From: Rhizophagus irregularis
Lineage: Eukaryota > Glomeromycota > Glomeromycetes > Glomerales > Glomeraceae
Reading direction: 5' to 3'
DNA length: 64,000 bases
Assembly (NCBI RefSeq): GCF_026210795.1
Contig: NC_089440.1
Location: 4,898,001-4,962,000, forward strand
Shown: one piece after another, positions 11,437-23,229 of the stretch
How positions within the stretch are numbered: position 1 is the stretch's first letter
Layout of the letters: each line of letters opens with the position of its first letter
Notes under the pieces: model-generated
Databases searched by the model: none
What the model saw: only the letters and a program-made list of their open reading frames with translations
Told to the model about the DNA's origin: nothing
Position numbers and translations under genes: made by a program

Positions 11437-13079
11437 TTAACTACTTTCATCTAAAATAGAAAAATTGTTAAATAAAATTTGATAAATCAAAAAAATCACA
11501 TGCAAAAGTAATCACCTTTAGAATTAATATCAAGTTTAGCAAAATCCATTTTTAAAGAATCTATAAATATTAGTCGTTAGCATTATAAAACTAATTTAAA
11601 TCATTATAGAAAAATATATATGTTTACCTGAATATTCTAAATCATCATTTTTGTCTGCATTTTTAGGTTCTGGAAGATTTTTAAAATCTAAAAGTCTACT
11701 TGTGTAAACTGCTTGAGGATGTGTTATATATGAGAGTGTACTAGTAGATGATAATGGTAATTGAACTGGAAAAAATGTCTTTTTATTAATTTCATCTGCT
11801 TCTTTAGCTTCCTCATGAATTATAGAATCCACATTTTTATCATTAATAAAAGCAATCCATAAATCATGAATTAAATTATGTAATTCATTTGCATTAGGTC
11901 GTTTTAAAGGGTCTGCATCCCAACATTGATTAATTGTGCTAACAATTAGTTGAGGGGTTTTATAATTAGACTTTGGCCTCAAACCTTTACAAATTTTCAT
12001 TGCTAAGAATTCATCATGAGGTATATCATGATAAGGAGGGAAACCTGTACAAATTTCATATGCAATGATTCCAAATCCATAAATATCGCTTTTTTGAGTA
12101 TATTCTTTTCCTCTTAAAACTTCTGGTGCTACATAAGGTAGTACTCCATATATTTTTTTATTACTAGTTTGGGAGAATTTGATATTTGTCGGTTGACATA
12201 ATCCCAAATCAGTAACAAAAGAAACATCATTAAAATCACTTAATATATTTCCACAATGAAAATCATGATGAATAAATCCTTTATTATGAATATCTCTAAG
12301 ACCAAATGTAATATTACATAAATTCTCCACCTTTTGCTTCCAATTCAGTGAAATAAAATTGTAATTTAAATATTGTCTTAAACCACCTTTTTTTAAATCC
12401 ATCACCATTATAAAATTATTTGTTTTTGGATCTTTGGTAATACCAAAACAACGAACTGTCACACCAGAATCATATACTAAAATATTTGATTCAACCTTAA
12501 AAAGAAAATTATAGTTAGTTTAGAAATTATAAAGGATAATAATACTAAAATCAGTAGAAAATATCTTACTTCTTTTAAAAAATCTGCTGCAATATCTAGT
12601 GAATTATGTAAGCACTTTAAAGCAACTTCTGCTTCATCATCTCTTTTCCATTGATTATTGTAATAATCCCAACCCCAAATAGGACCATCTATCCAAACTG
12701 CTTTAAAAGTAGTTCCAAATCCCCCTTTTGCTAAATATTCAACATCATCAAATTTATCATATTCAATCCATTCTATGATTTTATTCACAATCCTAGCTTT
12801 TAATTGTGCTTTTTGAATAAATTCATCAACGTCATGATTTCCGCTTGTCCAATTTTTGAAATTTTGTTTAAAATATTGTGATTTACATGACCAACAATAA
12901 AAATGATCAGTATTAAGCTGCTTACATTCTTTACATAAACCATATTTTTCATAACATCCTTTTAATTCTTTGTCTGTTATTAGTTTATCAATTAACGATT
13001 CTTGTTCTTTAGTCAAATTCCAATAGTTGAAGTCTTTTATTTGTTCAAATACATCATCACTTAGTTTAATTTCATCCAT
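11437..13079 (-). CDS. K2: TKL-like protein kinase, non-RD (HHD) type
   Basis: Model: exons 13079-12570, 12495-11628, 11560-11516 and 11450-11437, giving 478 aa ending in DESS. Start MDEIKLSDD matches K4 and K6. The four-Cys region reads CKEC...CWSC. The kinase core has KGGFGTTF, VALKCL, HHDFHCGNIL, DLGLCQP, APEVLRG and DIYGFG. The HRD Arg is His, which makes this a non-RD kinase, so activation-loop control by HRD-Arg is not expected. The intron 1 acceptor is AAG, the intron 3 donor is GTGATT. The upstream flank carries the shared GATCGGCAA block (13281-13398). Upstream sequence is closest to K6, suggesting they are sister copies. The gene looks intact. Confidence 0.87.
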
Positions 13080-13280
13080 TTTAATAAATAAGTTTTTAAA
13101 TAAAAAATTATGTTATTAATTCGTATATAAAAATCACTAAAAAATAATAAAGGAAAAAGAAAAAATGAAAAAAATGAACAAGATAATAAATATGCAAATC
13201 AAAATCCACTTAAATTAATAAAAATTAAAGTTACCTTATAATACTTAAAAGCTTAAATGGATTTATTAAATGAAAAAAAA

Positions 13281-13398
13281 AGTGGTGAAACGTTATTTTA
13301 TGTTGCAATTGATTTCAAGATCGGCAACAAAATTATCAAAAAAAGACTAGTTAAAATAAACAGAAGAAACACAATAATCTGATCGGCAATTAAATTTA
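13281..13398 (-). promoter_or_regulatory. Conserved promoter block of K2
   Basis: About 200-320 bases upstream of the K2 ATG. In gene orientation it has a TTGCCGATC box, then an A/T spacer with TTTAACTAGTC, a second TTGCCGATC box about 60 bases on, and a T+A-rich ATAAAATAACG stretch nearer the gene. The same arrangement precedes K3, K4 and K5. Sharing could be simple duplication, but the GATCGGCAA boxes are better kept than the surroundings. Confidence 0.55.
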
Positions 13399-13549
13399 TT
13401 CAATTATGGAAAATTACGATTTTTATTTAAATTCTCATAATAGGTAAGATTAAATTTTAAGTAATAACAAAAATAAATAAAACGTTCGTAAGTATTATTA
13501 GTAACGACGACGAGTTTTAATATAAAGCTAAAAAAAGATAAAAAAAAAA

Positions 13550-13800
13550 TAATGTAAAAAAAAATTGGTCAAACAATGGGATTATTTAATAAGAAAAAAA
13601 AATTTTTCAGTTTGGGAAAAAAAATTAAACCTAAACGGGAAAAGAATGAGAAAAAACAAAATTTTCAGTTTTGAAAAAAAACTAAACTGAAAGAAGAAAG
13701 GGAAAAATTTTTTTTTAAAAAAAAAATCGGACAAAAAAAAATAATCAAAAAAAAATTCCGATTAAGGTAAAATTTTATTAACTGAAATTAGATTAATTGA
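13550..13800. repeat. A-rich dispersed repeat, related to 26050-26350
   Basis: A purine-rich block with GGGATTATTTAATAA, TTTTTCAGTTT and a terminal ATTCCGATTAA followed by ATTAACTGAAATTAGATTA. The same order of motifs occurs at 26073-26355, so this is a dispersed family rather than chance low complexity. No coding capacity. Confidence 0.5.
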
Positions 13801-14350
13801 TTGGATCGAATACTATAAATAGATCAGGTGTCATGGTCTATAAAATACTTAATATAATTATGAACTTTTAATATGTGTATTATTATACATATTTTGCAAA
13901 TTGATTTTTACATTAAACTTAATATCAACCATGATAATTATTTAATTATAGATAATTTAATATAACAAAATTTATTAATAAAAAAACAATTTTAAATTTT
14001 ATTACTTCAATTTTTCAGTTACGAATAATTGATAAATATGAGCGCTTAATATATTTACATCAAATGTTCCAAGATAATATTAAATATTATCCTCAAGTTT
14101 AAAATAAAAAAATTATAGCAGATATAATCTTATTTTTATTTAAATACTAAATATTTTCGTTTAGAGTAAAATATGTTTTAATTAATTTTATCTATAATTA
14201 AAAAAAAAACAATTTAATTAAAATTTGATAGATCAAAAAAAAAAAAATCACATGCAATCACTTTCGGAGTTAATATCAAGCTTAGTAAAATCGATTCTTA
14301 AGGAACATGTAAATAAATGAATAAATATTACTCTAAATATATTTAAATAA

Positions 14351-15747
14351 TTATTTTGAATTAAAATTACCTAAATATTCTAAATCATCATTGTCAACAT
14401 TTTTAGGTTCTGGAAGATTTTTAAAATCTAAAAGCCTACTTGTGTAAACTGCTTGAGGATGTGTCATATATGATATAGTACCAGTAGATATTAAAGGTGA
14501 TGAAAAAGATGACTTTTTATTAATTTCATCTGCCTCTTTAACTTGCCCATAAATTACAGAATCCACTTTATTTTTTTCAACATCAAAATATAATTCTGAC
14601 ATGAACTTCTGTATTTCATCTGCATTAGGTCGTTTTAAAGGATCTGCATCCCAACATTGATTAATTTTATCAGCAATTAGTTGAGGTATTTTATAATTAG
14701 ATTTTGGCCTCAACCCATTACAAATTTTCATTGCTAAGAATTCATCATGAGCTATATCATAATAAGGAGGGAAACCTGTACAAATTTCATATGCAATAAT
14801 TCCATATCCATAAATATCACTTGCTTGAGTATATTCTTTTCCTTTTAAAATTTCTGGGGCTACATAAGGTAATACCCCATATATTTTTTTATTACTATTT
14901 TGAGAGGATTTAACATTTGCCGGTTGACATAATCCCAAATCAGTAATAAAAGCGCCATGATCAAAATTGCTTAATATATTACCACTATGAAAATCATGAT
15001 GAATTAATCCTCTATCATGAATTTCTCTAAGACCATATGCAAGACCTTGTAAACTAAACAACTTTTGTTTCCAATTCAGTGAAACGAAATTATTATTTAA
15101 ATATTGTCTTAAACCACCTTTTTTTAATCCCATAACCATAATAAAATTACTTGTTTTCGGATCTTTGGTAATACCATAACAACGAACTGTCCAACCAGAA
15201 GAATATACTAAAATATTTGATTCAACCTTAAAAGAAAATTATAGTAAGTTTAACACTTATAAGGGTTAATAAAGATTTATAAAAAATATCTTACTTCTTT
15301 TAAAAAATCTGTTGCAATATCTTGTGAGTTATGTAAGCACTTTAAAGCGACTTTTGTTTCACCTTTTCTTTCCCATGGATCATTTATATATTTTGTTTTC
15401 CAAGGACCATCTTTCCAAACTGCTTTAAAAGTAGTTCCAAATCCCCCTTTTGCTAAATATTCAACATCTTCAAATTTATCATATTCAATCCACTCTATAA
15501 TTTGTTTTACTTTTCTAGCTTTTAATTGTGCTATTTGAATAAATTCATCAACGTCATGATTTCCACTTGTCCAATTTTTGAAATTTGGTTGAAAATGACA
15601 ATAATTGCAATACCAATAATTTCTTTTAGGCTGGTTACATTTTTTGCATAAACCATATTGTACATAACATTCTTGTACTTCAGTCATTTTCCAATACCGG
15701 TGGTCAATTTGTTTAATTACATCATCACTTAATTTAAGTTCATCCAT
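14351..15747 (-). CDS. K3: TKL-like protein kinase with shortened N-terminus and decayed 3' exons
   Basis: Model: exons 15747-15295 and 15226-14351, 442 aa. The start MDELKLSDD at 15747 is preferred over an in-frame ATG eight codons upstream because it matches the paralogues. About 15 residues present in the other copies between the N-terminal helix and the Cys region are missing. The Cys pairs are CKKC and CNYC. The core has KGGFGTTF, VALKCL, HHDFHSGN (Cys of HCGN replaced by Ser), DLGLCQP and APEILKG. The intron 2 acceptor is AT instead of AG, and the intron 3 donor has lost a G. The protein therefore probably ends by read-through at EYLGNFNSK (14351). The kinase domain itself is uninterrupted. 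Non-RD type. Confidence 0.8.
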
Positions 15748-15844
15748 TTTAATAAATAATTTTTTAAACAAAAAAATATGTTATTAATTCGTATGTAAAA
15801 TTTACTAAAAAATGATAAAGGAAAAGAAAAAAAATGAAAAAAAA

Positions 15845-15960
15845 AGTGGGGAAACTTTATTTTATATTGCAATGATTTCAAGATCGGCAACAAAATTATC
15901 AAAAAAGACTAGTTAAAATACACAGAAGAAACACAATAATTTGATCGGCAATTAAATTTA
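15845..15960 (-). promoter_or_regulatory. Conserved promoter block of K3
   Basis: Same block as upstream of K2 and K4: two GATCGGCAA boxes (near 15882 and 15943), the GACTAGTTAAAATACACAG spacer and the TTTTATATTGCAA stretch. It ends about 100 bases before the ATG. Confidence 0.55.
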
Positions 15961-15964
15961 TAAT

Positions 15965-16200
15965 GAAAAAGAAACCAAAACAACAAAATAAATCCAAAAC
16001 TGACCTACAAAAAAAGAAGACTCTGAAGCAACAAAACTGAAACAACCTACAAAAAGAAAAGAATCTGAACCCAACATACAAAAAAACAAAAAAATTTGAA
16101 CTGACCTAAAAAAAGAAAAAAATCCTGAATCATCCTACAAAAAGAAAAGGACTCCCAAACTGATCTACAAAAAAAAAAAAAAAAGAAACTGAATATTCTC
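15965..16200. repeat. A-rich minisatellite with ACTGACCTACAAAAA units
   Basis: About six imperfect units of roughly 36-40 bases, each with a variant of CTGA(A/C)C, CTACAAAAA and AGAAAAGAATC. It starts directly at the outer edge of the K3 promoter block. A minus-strand ORF across it is a by-product of the repeat. Confidence 0.5.
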
Positions 16201-16269
16201 ACAAAAAAAATCTGCTGGCCTATGAAATTAAATATAAATAAAGAAGAAAGGGGAATAAAGAATAAACCA

Positions 16270-16570
16270 AAAAAAATATTTTTTTAAAAAGAGGGATAAC
16301 GAAGTTAGGAAAGTTAAAAAAAAATTTTTTTTTAAAGGGAGGACGTCAAAGTTAGAAAAATAAAAATTTTTTTATAAAGAGGAAATAGAAATAGAAAGAA
16401 GAAATTTTTTTTTAAAAAAAAGAAGAGTGGGAAATAAAAGAAAAAATTTTTTTTTAAGGGGGTGATGAAAAAAAATTTTTTTTCAAAGGAGAGTGACGAA
16501 AAAAAAATTTTTTAAAGTGAGGTACGAAAAAAAAAATTATTTTTAAAAGGGGTGACGAAGAAAGAAGAAA
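16270..16570. repeat. Purine-rich tandem repeats with long A/T tracts
   Basis: About eight irregular units of roughly 30-45 bases, each consisting of AAAAATTTTTTTT, a short GGGG/GAGG stretch and GACGAA or similar. Strand asymmetry is strong (G and A on plus). No coding function. Confidence 0.5.
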
Positions 16571-16734
16571 AATTTAGAAAAAATAACAAAAATAAGACAA
16601 GAGAAAGAGAAAGGAAAGGAAAGACAGAAAGGAAGATCGGAAGATCAAACTCATCAAAGTAAGGGTTTATATAAAAAACAATATCATAACAAAACAATAA
16701 ACAATCATGTGATCTCATGTTATGATACGGAATT

Positions 16735-16950
16735 TTTGTAAAATTATCTTCTAAAAATATTAAGTTTAAAAATTCCGCATACATTCCGCATGATTAATTT
16801 TTGCCGTATACATTTCTTATACATTAGTTTTTTAAAAAAATGTTCAAAAATGAATTACTTATTAAATATACGGAATTTGTATACGGAATCTATAGAAACG
16901 TACATAAAATGTATACAAAACGTATCCTTTCCGTATACATATTTTTTATA
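16735..16950. mobile_element. MITE remnant with GTATACGGAAT termini
   Basis: The segment runs from TACGGAATTTTTGT to a right end GTATACATATTTTTTATAGGG and contains several copies and inversions of the CGTATAC/CGGAAT core. The right end resembles the CCCTATAAAAAATT terminus of the element at 46441-46625. Boundaries and target duplication are unclear. Confidence 0.35.
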
Positions 16951-17059
16951 GGGATTTACTTCTTCAAATTTTTTTACATAGTGGTGCTTTTTTTGAACAT
17001 TTAAATTTTATTTCACAAAATGACATTAATAACTCTGATAATAGACATGCCCTATTTTA

Positions 17060-17372
17060 TGTTTAGACACCTACCACGTTTAATCTAGATTCTAATTAAA
17101 TCCTTTTTCTAGCCTGTCACTGGAATATTATTATTATCTGTTATTATTTTTATTTGTTACGATGATTTATTGGTCTATATCTTTATTTCTTATCAGTTAT
17201 CAGACAAGTTAGGGTCCAAATTGGTTTCTCTTTAAACACAAGTGAGGGCCTGACTTCGGTCTCTGATCGATCTTGGGTGGTAATCTCCTTTTATAGTGCT
17301 TCTTTCTTTTCTTTGGAATTGTAATAGCCTCAGTAGGCGATTTCCTGCTTGAAATAAAATAAATAAATATAT
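17060..17372 (+). mobile_element. Probable 3' end of a 5'-truncated non-LTR retrotransposon
   Basis: A comparatively G+C-rich, non-coding block (GAGGGCCTGACTTCGGTCTC, GCCTCAGTAGGCGATTTCC) ends in GAAATAAAATAAATAAATA, an (ATAA)-type tail expected of LINE insertions. No reverse transcriptase remains. The recognition rests on overall resemblance to LINE 3' tails in Glomeromycotina and is tentative. Confidence 0.4.
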
Positions 17373-17558
17373 AAATATGATATACTACGCTGACCCAATT
17401 TAATTTTATTGGTTAATTTATTACGGCATATCGCCATTTTAAAAGGCATATTATGTCTGCGTAATATTGAGATTTCACTTAAAAAAATGAAATAAGAATT
17501 TTTATCCTAAAGTAATTTATTCCAAATACGTTCCTAAAGAAAAAAAAAAAATATTATA

Positions 17559-18184
17559 TATGGTGCACACAGTCTAAAGCCACCACTTTTTATTATGTGA
17601 TTTCAAATAAATAGAAAAAAAAATTTAATCAATATTTTTTAAAAAAACTTTCTGTAATATTGTAGTTTAAACAGTATACTTTTATGTAACAGAGAGTTTT
17701 TTCAAATTGAATTACTGTAGCATAAGATATATAAGTTTTAATTTTGGTTATTTCACTATGTTTTGAATAAATTTGGAAAAATTTAGCCAGTTTAATACTA
17801 ATATAATGCAGGCCAAAATTTATAAACTGGCCTAAATTAAGAATTAATATAAAAATATTTTTGTTTAAAATAACTGAATGAGAATTATTTATCTATAAAC
17901 TTTATTTTTTTTTGAAACAAATTAAATATATATTTATTATTCTTAATGAATATAGAAAAAATTTAATGGGTATCACAATTTTATATATAATAAAATTTCT
18001 AATAATATGAATTTATAAATCATTTTTAACTAGAATTAATATTAATTCTGGCTAAACAATTGTACAAACCCACCTATATATATATATGATAAGTAAATAT
18101 TGACCAATAAAATTTGCTCACGTGATTTTATAAAAATTTGGCCAAAAAATAAAAAAGTGGTGGCTTTAGACTGTGCGCACCATA
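17559..18184. mobile_element. Tc1/mariner-type MITE, 626 bases, TA target duplication
   Basis: Inverted termini of about 33 bases: left TATGGTGCACACAGTCTAAA, right TTTAGACTGTGCGCACCATA, continuing into AGCCACCACTTTTT and its complement. TA flanks both ends (17557-17558 and 18185-18186). The interior is A+T-rich, without a transposase, and has a small internal repeat of GGCCAGTTTATAAATTTTGGCC type. Non-autonomous. Confidence 0.75.
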
Positions 18185-18186
18185 TA

Positions 18187-21100
18187 ATGAAGTTAATTAA
18201 AAAAAAGCTGATTCACTATTTTAGGATGCTAGAGTTGCTTTACGATCAAGATTTAAGTAACAGGTAAGTAATTGGAAAGAAGAGTTGTTTTTTTTTAAGA
18301 AACGTTACTGACATTTTATTTTCTTTTATTTAATTCTATTCGCTATATTTTCGGAAATACGCAAAATATTGAAACCATACAACATTGAAAAATTAAAAAA
18401 TCATACTTGGTAAAACCAACTACTCTGGCTTCTTTATTAAAAATGAAATTTTTAATTACATGATTTTTATTACGCTTGATTTATTTAAAATATTACTAAT
18501 TTACTCACTAAATTTTTAGTTTGGTAACTTTGAAAAGTGATAGGGAAGTTGCAAGAAGAAATATTATCGTGATTTTTTAAGACTTATGTGAAACTATCGG
18601 GAAACTTTATTCGATATTGTGCAAATAAATTTATTTAATTCTGCAGATCATTGTCGATCATTTTGCAATTCCAACATTTCATTTTAGTTTCTCCCATGAT
18701 TAACTGAATAGTCCTAGGTTAATACCTATAATAAAACCTTCCTTCTTATCAATTACTGAGAAAGAGAATCATTTTGGTTAACAAAATTCCTGAAATCAAC
18801 ATGTGAGGGACTATTTTTTACGTAAAATGATCCGTTTATCTTGTAAAAATTTATTAGAAATATGAAATTTCTTGAAATAATATTTAAGTTTCACTCATTT
18901 CTCTTTTTCTTTCGTAGTAAACACAACACATGAAATGGTAGATAGGATTGAACCAACCATGATATTCGATTAGGTTCATTAAACCAACTTCCTTTCCTTT
19001 TCAGTTAATTTGTGAAAAATTAAAATTTTATTCTGATATCCTGGCCAAATATTATTACAAATATATCATGTTTATAACCCGTTCAAAAAAAGAAACCCTC
19101 TTTCATCTTTCATCACATAAAAGTCCTAATCCTCCATTATTTATTCGGATGAGTAAGTGGATATGTCCCGAAAAAAAGTGCGTAACATAATTAATGGTAA
19201 ATTAGAATTAGGGATCTTAATTGTTTTAAATTTGAAATGGACACAGAGGTCGGTTGGTTGTCTTTTTTACACTGTATGAGATGGATATAAATCTTTTCGT
19301 AATGCATAAGTTGTATAATAAGATAAAAATCATGAATACCAAAAAAAAAAATTTTTTCAAATAAATTTTGTCATCATCAAATAAGGATTTATTCTTGAGA
19401 AATATTTATAGATAAAATTAACTTAAAAAATTTTGACGTGTACATGGAACGGTAATGGTATGAACTATGGAGACAACAAATTTTTCACGTGATCGAATTT
19501 TTTGAATTTTTACTATAATCACGTGCCGGAGATTTTCTCTGGTGGGGTGGTTACATTGTGGTAATCCTGCAGAAAAAAAATATGTATTTTATCGCATTTA
19601 TCGCATTTATCGTATTTATCGTGTGACATGATACAATTTTTTTTTTAGGATGGTTAAACTTTATTTAAACTCTATTTAGAACTTCATTTGTTTATTCATA
19701 CCCGGTTTGAATTCTTTTTTTTTTTTTGACCATTAACTTTTTAAGCAATTATTAAAAATTTCACACGCAGGGTCTACATTTTTTTCACAAGAAAATTCCA
19801 AAAATATTCCTTATCTAAATTTTTTAAAAATAAGTTTTCTTATCAGTTACCCGTAAAGAAATTATTTATTTATTTATTTATTTATTTTAATTTTTTTATT
19901 TGAAAAAATTAAAAATAGAAATAGATGAACTAATTATTTTTAATAGGAATATTTTCGTCGATTGTTGGGGCAAAGCATAAAAAAAAACCGGGTACCACGG
20001 TTAGGTACCTTCAAAAAAAGGAAAATGTTACCGAAAACGCGAAATGCGGATCGTATAATTCCGAATTCCGAATAGTTCTTTTTCTTAATAGTCACATTTA
20101 TTTGAAAAACAATTTTTTTTCAATGTTGGGTTGATAAGCAAAATGATAATTATGATTTTTTTTTTAAAAAAAAAAATAATGAAAATTTTGAAGTTTTTTT
20201 ATCGTAGTAATAAGACAAAAAAAAAAAGAACAACTGACCGTGTAAAAAATTTAAAAATTTAATAATTGACTTTTAAGAAAAGTAAAATTTTTTTATTTGA
20301 ACACACAAAATATTTCGCTCGTTAAATATTGTTACAAATTTTTTTTTTTAAAAAAAATAAATTTATAGAGTTATTTTTTTTATCGTTGTAATTAAAGGCA
20401 AAAAAAAAAGAACAACTGACATTGTATAAAAAATTAAACAATTGACTTTTTAAGAAAAGTAAACATTTTTTTTATTTAAACAAATAAAATATTTTTGCTC
20501 GTTAAAATTTAATATTGTTACAAATTGTTATTAAACTCTTTTTATTCGGATAAAGAGAACGGTTTGAAAACCAAAAATAATACAAAAAATTCGAAAATTT
20601 TGTACATTTAATATATTAAAAATAAAATTCGACGAAACTTCGTCGCAAAATATTTGTAAGAACGAACATCGATTTTTTATCGTGAAAAAAAATAAAACGA
20701 TTCCGGAACTTCGGCGAACCGGTACACTTAACTTATTCGAATATAAATTATAAATTAATCGTACTCGTTAAATTTCAACGTAAAATAACATTTTTACTAG
20801 TTTCTGGTAAAAAAAAAAAAAGAAAAAAAAATGAGAATTTAGGATATTATGAAATTATGATTCATATTAAATTAATACATACTCTAACCCAATAATACAA
20901 AATACAATAAATCGTTTTTTTTACTTAAGCGAAGGAAAAAAGATTTTATTAAGAATCGTCTGAAAATAAATATTTTCTGGTAAATAATTGAAGAAGAATA
21001 TTATTTTTATTTATCATTAATATTTATTGATGTTTTACCTGTTCTCTGTTTATACGGAGAAAGACATTCATTATTAATATTCCAACGCATTAAGGAGTGT

Positions 21101-22029
21101 GGAAGACCCACTCATAGGGAGCGTAAACAGACGGCTGAACGAGCAGTTTAAATAAAAAAAGAACGCCCTCTGGAATGTCACAAATGCTCGCATTTTTCTT
21201 AGAATCACATTTATTAATTTACACGAATTTTTTTTTTAAAAAAAAAAAGAAAAAAATGCCACCGTTGACTTTTTTGATCATATTAATTTTTTTATCATAT
21301 GCAAAGATCAAAAGATTATATGTAAAGCATATGTAAAGTTTTGATTGATAAAATTATTAGATAGGAAGAGAAAAGGAACTCCCGAAAACAAAACACCAAA
21401 ATGGGTTGATGCATGATGATTTCTCCCGAATTTCGTATGGATAAGGTTCCGATAGATAAAAGCACATCAAAAAGATTATTCTGAATGAAACCAGTTTTGT
21501 AATTGGAATGGGTTACTCACATATTTTATCAATAATATAAAACGAAACCAAACAAAGATTAGATGGATCATATTTTATCAGACTCGAGATCTCATAATAA
21601 CTACAATTTTAAATTCATTCATTTATTCACTTATCAAAATATGTACGGTATGTATACAATGCATGGTATATTTTTAATTATAATCGTATTACATATCAAA
21701 TAAGGAGAATTTCTATCGGGGGAGTATTTTTAAATTTTATTTTTTTTAATTCTACCCGCAACGATAATAGCAAAAAATGGTTCAAGCCCTCTACAACGTA
21801 TCTTTATGCAATTACACCTTTAGAAATTTTGTTAATCGCCGTGAATAAAAAAATTGATGTAATAATAAAACGCACCATTTTATCCTTTGTAGTAAAAATA
21901 AAATTCTTTTTTTTATTGTATTTATATAATATATACACATAGTATATCAATTGAGAATCAAGATCCAGATAAATCATAGTTTCGCAATGAAATAATATAC
22001 ATTAATCGAACAATTACGTCTAACGTTCC
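18187..22029. other. Gene-poor stretch with simple repeats
   Basis: Contains four ATTTATCG units near 19590-19622, a (TTTA) run at 19862-19888, an imperfect tandem duplication at 20155-20530 and a slightly more G+C-rich island at 21040-21200. Paired CACGTG-type sites lie near 19487 and 19522. No gene can be supported. Confidence 0.45.
20155..20530. repeat. Two tandem copies of an A+T-rich unit of about 190 bases
   Basis: Unit one (20155-20340) and unit two (20341-20530) share, in order, TTTTTTATCGT, AAAGAACAACTGAC, ATTGACTTTT, AAGAAAAGTAAA, AAAATATTT and GCTCGTTAAA before TATTGTTACAAATT. They differ mainly in homopolymer length. Function unknown. Confidence 0.55.
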
Positions 22030-22275
22030 TCACAAAGGTGCGACAGGAGTCCGCATATGAAGAAAAATTGGCCAGGAATTCACAAAACATGTAGTATGTC
22101 TATTCAGTTCACTCGTGAGTCTGATTCCTTTGTCCTTATATTCGTGAATAAGTGTAATACCAAGATTTGTTTCAATTAGCCTACATTGTATATCGAAGAG
22201 TCTTTTAATAAGTTTTTGATCAATAAGACCAAATGCATTGATCTTATAAATTTTTATTCCTCGAATATAATATAA
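22030..22275 (-). pseudogene. Coding-like relic without an ATG (81 codons)
   Basis: On the minus strand a frame is open from 22275 to the TGA at 22030-22032. It encodes a normal-looking globular sequence (including INAFGLIDQKLIKRLFDIQ, HEYKDKGIRLTSELNRH and VNSWPIFLHM). It lacks an initiator. Up to about 22460 other minus-strand frames continue in a coding manner (for example AQIDETLELFPTDIIIL), so frame changes have occurred. Family not recognised. It may be the 3' exon of a decayed gene or of a transposon ORF. Confidence 0.45.
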
Positions 22276-22663
22276 TTATATCAGTCGGGAATAGTTCTAA
22301 CGTCTCATCAATTTGAGCTTTGATTCTGAAACACGACTATCATTTTCAACGAAAAATTATTCTCTGTTGAAGAATTACGTACTACGGTGATGAATTTGTT
22401 TTTGATAGTTTTCCCAAAATAATAAGTAATTTTTTCACCCTTGAGATTTCTTTCCTGCTTTATTAATGAGGCAAAATCACAGTGAAGTTGTCTTGATTCA
22501 AATAATTATTTATATCTTTATGATTATCTTACTTTGCAACATATGTCTTTCTATCGTAAAGATTATTACCGTAGATATATAATAAGAAAAATGATAAGCT
22601 AACTATCATCAGAAATATTTTCTCAACTTACCACAAATAAATTCGAAACATTCAAACATTAAC

Positions 22664-23229
22664 ATGGGAGAAGATATGGTAAGTTGGTTTCGTATTATTG
22701 AGAGTAAAGAATTTATGCGAAGAAGAGATGTTTTGAACGTGCGATCTTTACTTAAACTTTTTTTTTTGTTTTTTTTTGTGCGATCTTTATTTAAAAAAAC
22801 GCTAAACTTTAAACAGATCGGGAATCATGAGCTTATATGCTAAATTAATATACACCAATCGTGAGTAGCACGCGGTTCATTTCTTCTCTCATTATTTTCT
22901 CTCCCAACTTTTTTTTAATCATTTTTATTTGATCTTGTTTTAAACAATAGATCTCCTCCAGCGGTATAAACGCATTTTTTAGTTATTTTTATTTTGAATA
23001 TCCGGTTTATTATCTACTGGCGCGGAAACCTAATACTGTAAATGATCTGCGGATTAGAGTATGTACCGTGGATTTGGTCCAAGAGATGCTGGAGGATCAA
23101 AATGTAAACAAGACGTCATTGTGGCTTTCAATAGTCATGGATTCTGAAATATGTAGAATTTCTTCTCAAAAATATTTACACGCATCTTATCATCGCTTTA
23201 CATCTCCTGGGTTTATTGATATTGTTTAA
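22664..23229 (+). CDS. Possible two-exon gene; 92-residue 3' exon unrecognised
   Basis: The strong part is 22951-23229: an ATG-less open frame ending in TAA (23227-23229) that reads like ordinary protein (YYLLARKPNTVNDLRIRV, QEMLEDQNVNKTSLWLSIV, ASYHRFTSPGFIDIV). An AATAG acceptor sits immediately before 22951. The nearest sensible first exon is 22664-22678 (five codons, MGEDM), followed by a GTAAGT donor in the matching phase, with a 272-base intron. The first exon is speculative. Composition is clearly less A+T-rich than the flanks. No domain is recognised. Confidence 0.4.

Larger units (their letters stand above)
13080..14350. other. Spacer between K2 and K3
   Basis: Contains the K2 promoter block, an A-rich dispersed repeat and the degenerate 3' exons of K3. 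At 14240-14310 the K3 counterparts of exons 3-4 are present but have lost splice signals. No other gene was seen. Confidence 0.5.

Noticed and set aside
15748-15771. Upstream in-frame ATG of K3 (and the equivalent in K5 at 38839)
   Set aside because: The other family members start at MDE(I/L)KLSDD or the equivalent; the extra eight codons lie in the leader and are not conserved in K1, K2, K4 or K6.
16512-16784. Phe/Leu-rich minus-strand ORF of 90 codons
   Set aside because: Spans purine-rich simple repeats and a MITE remnant; no coding signal.
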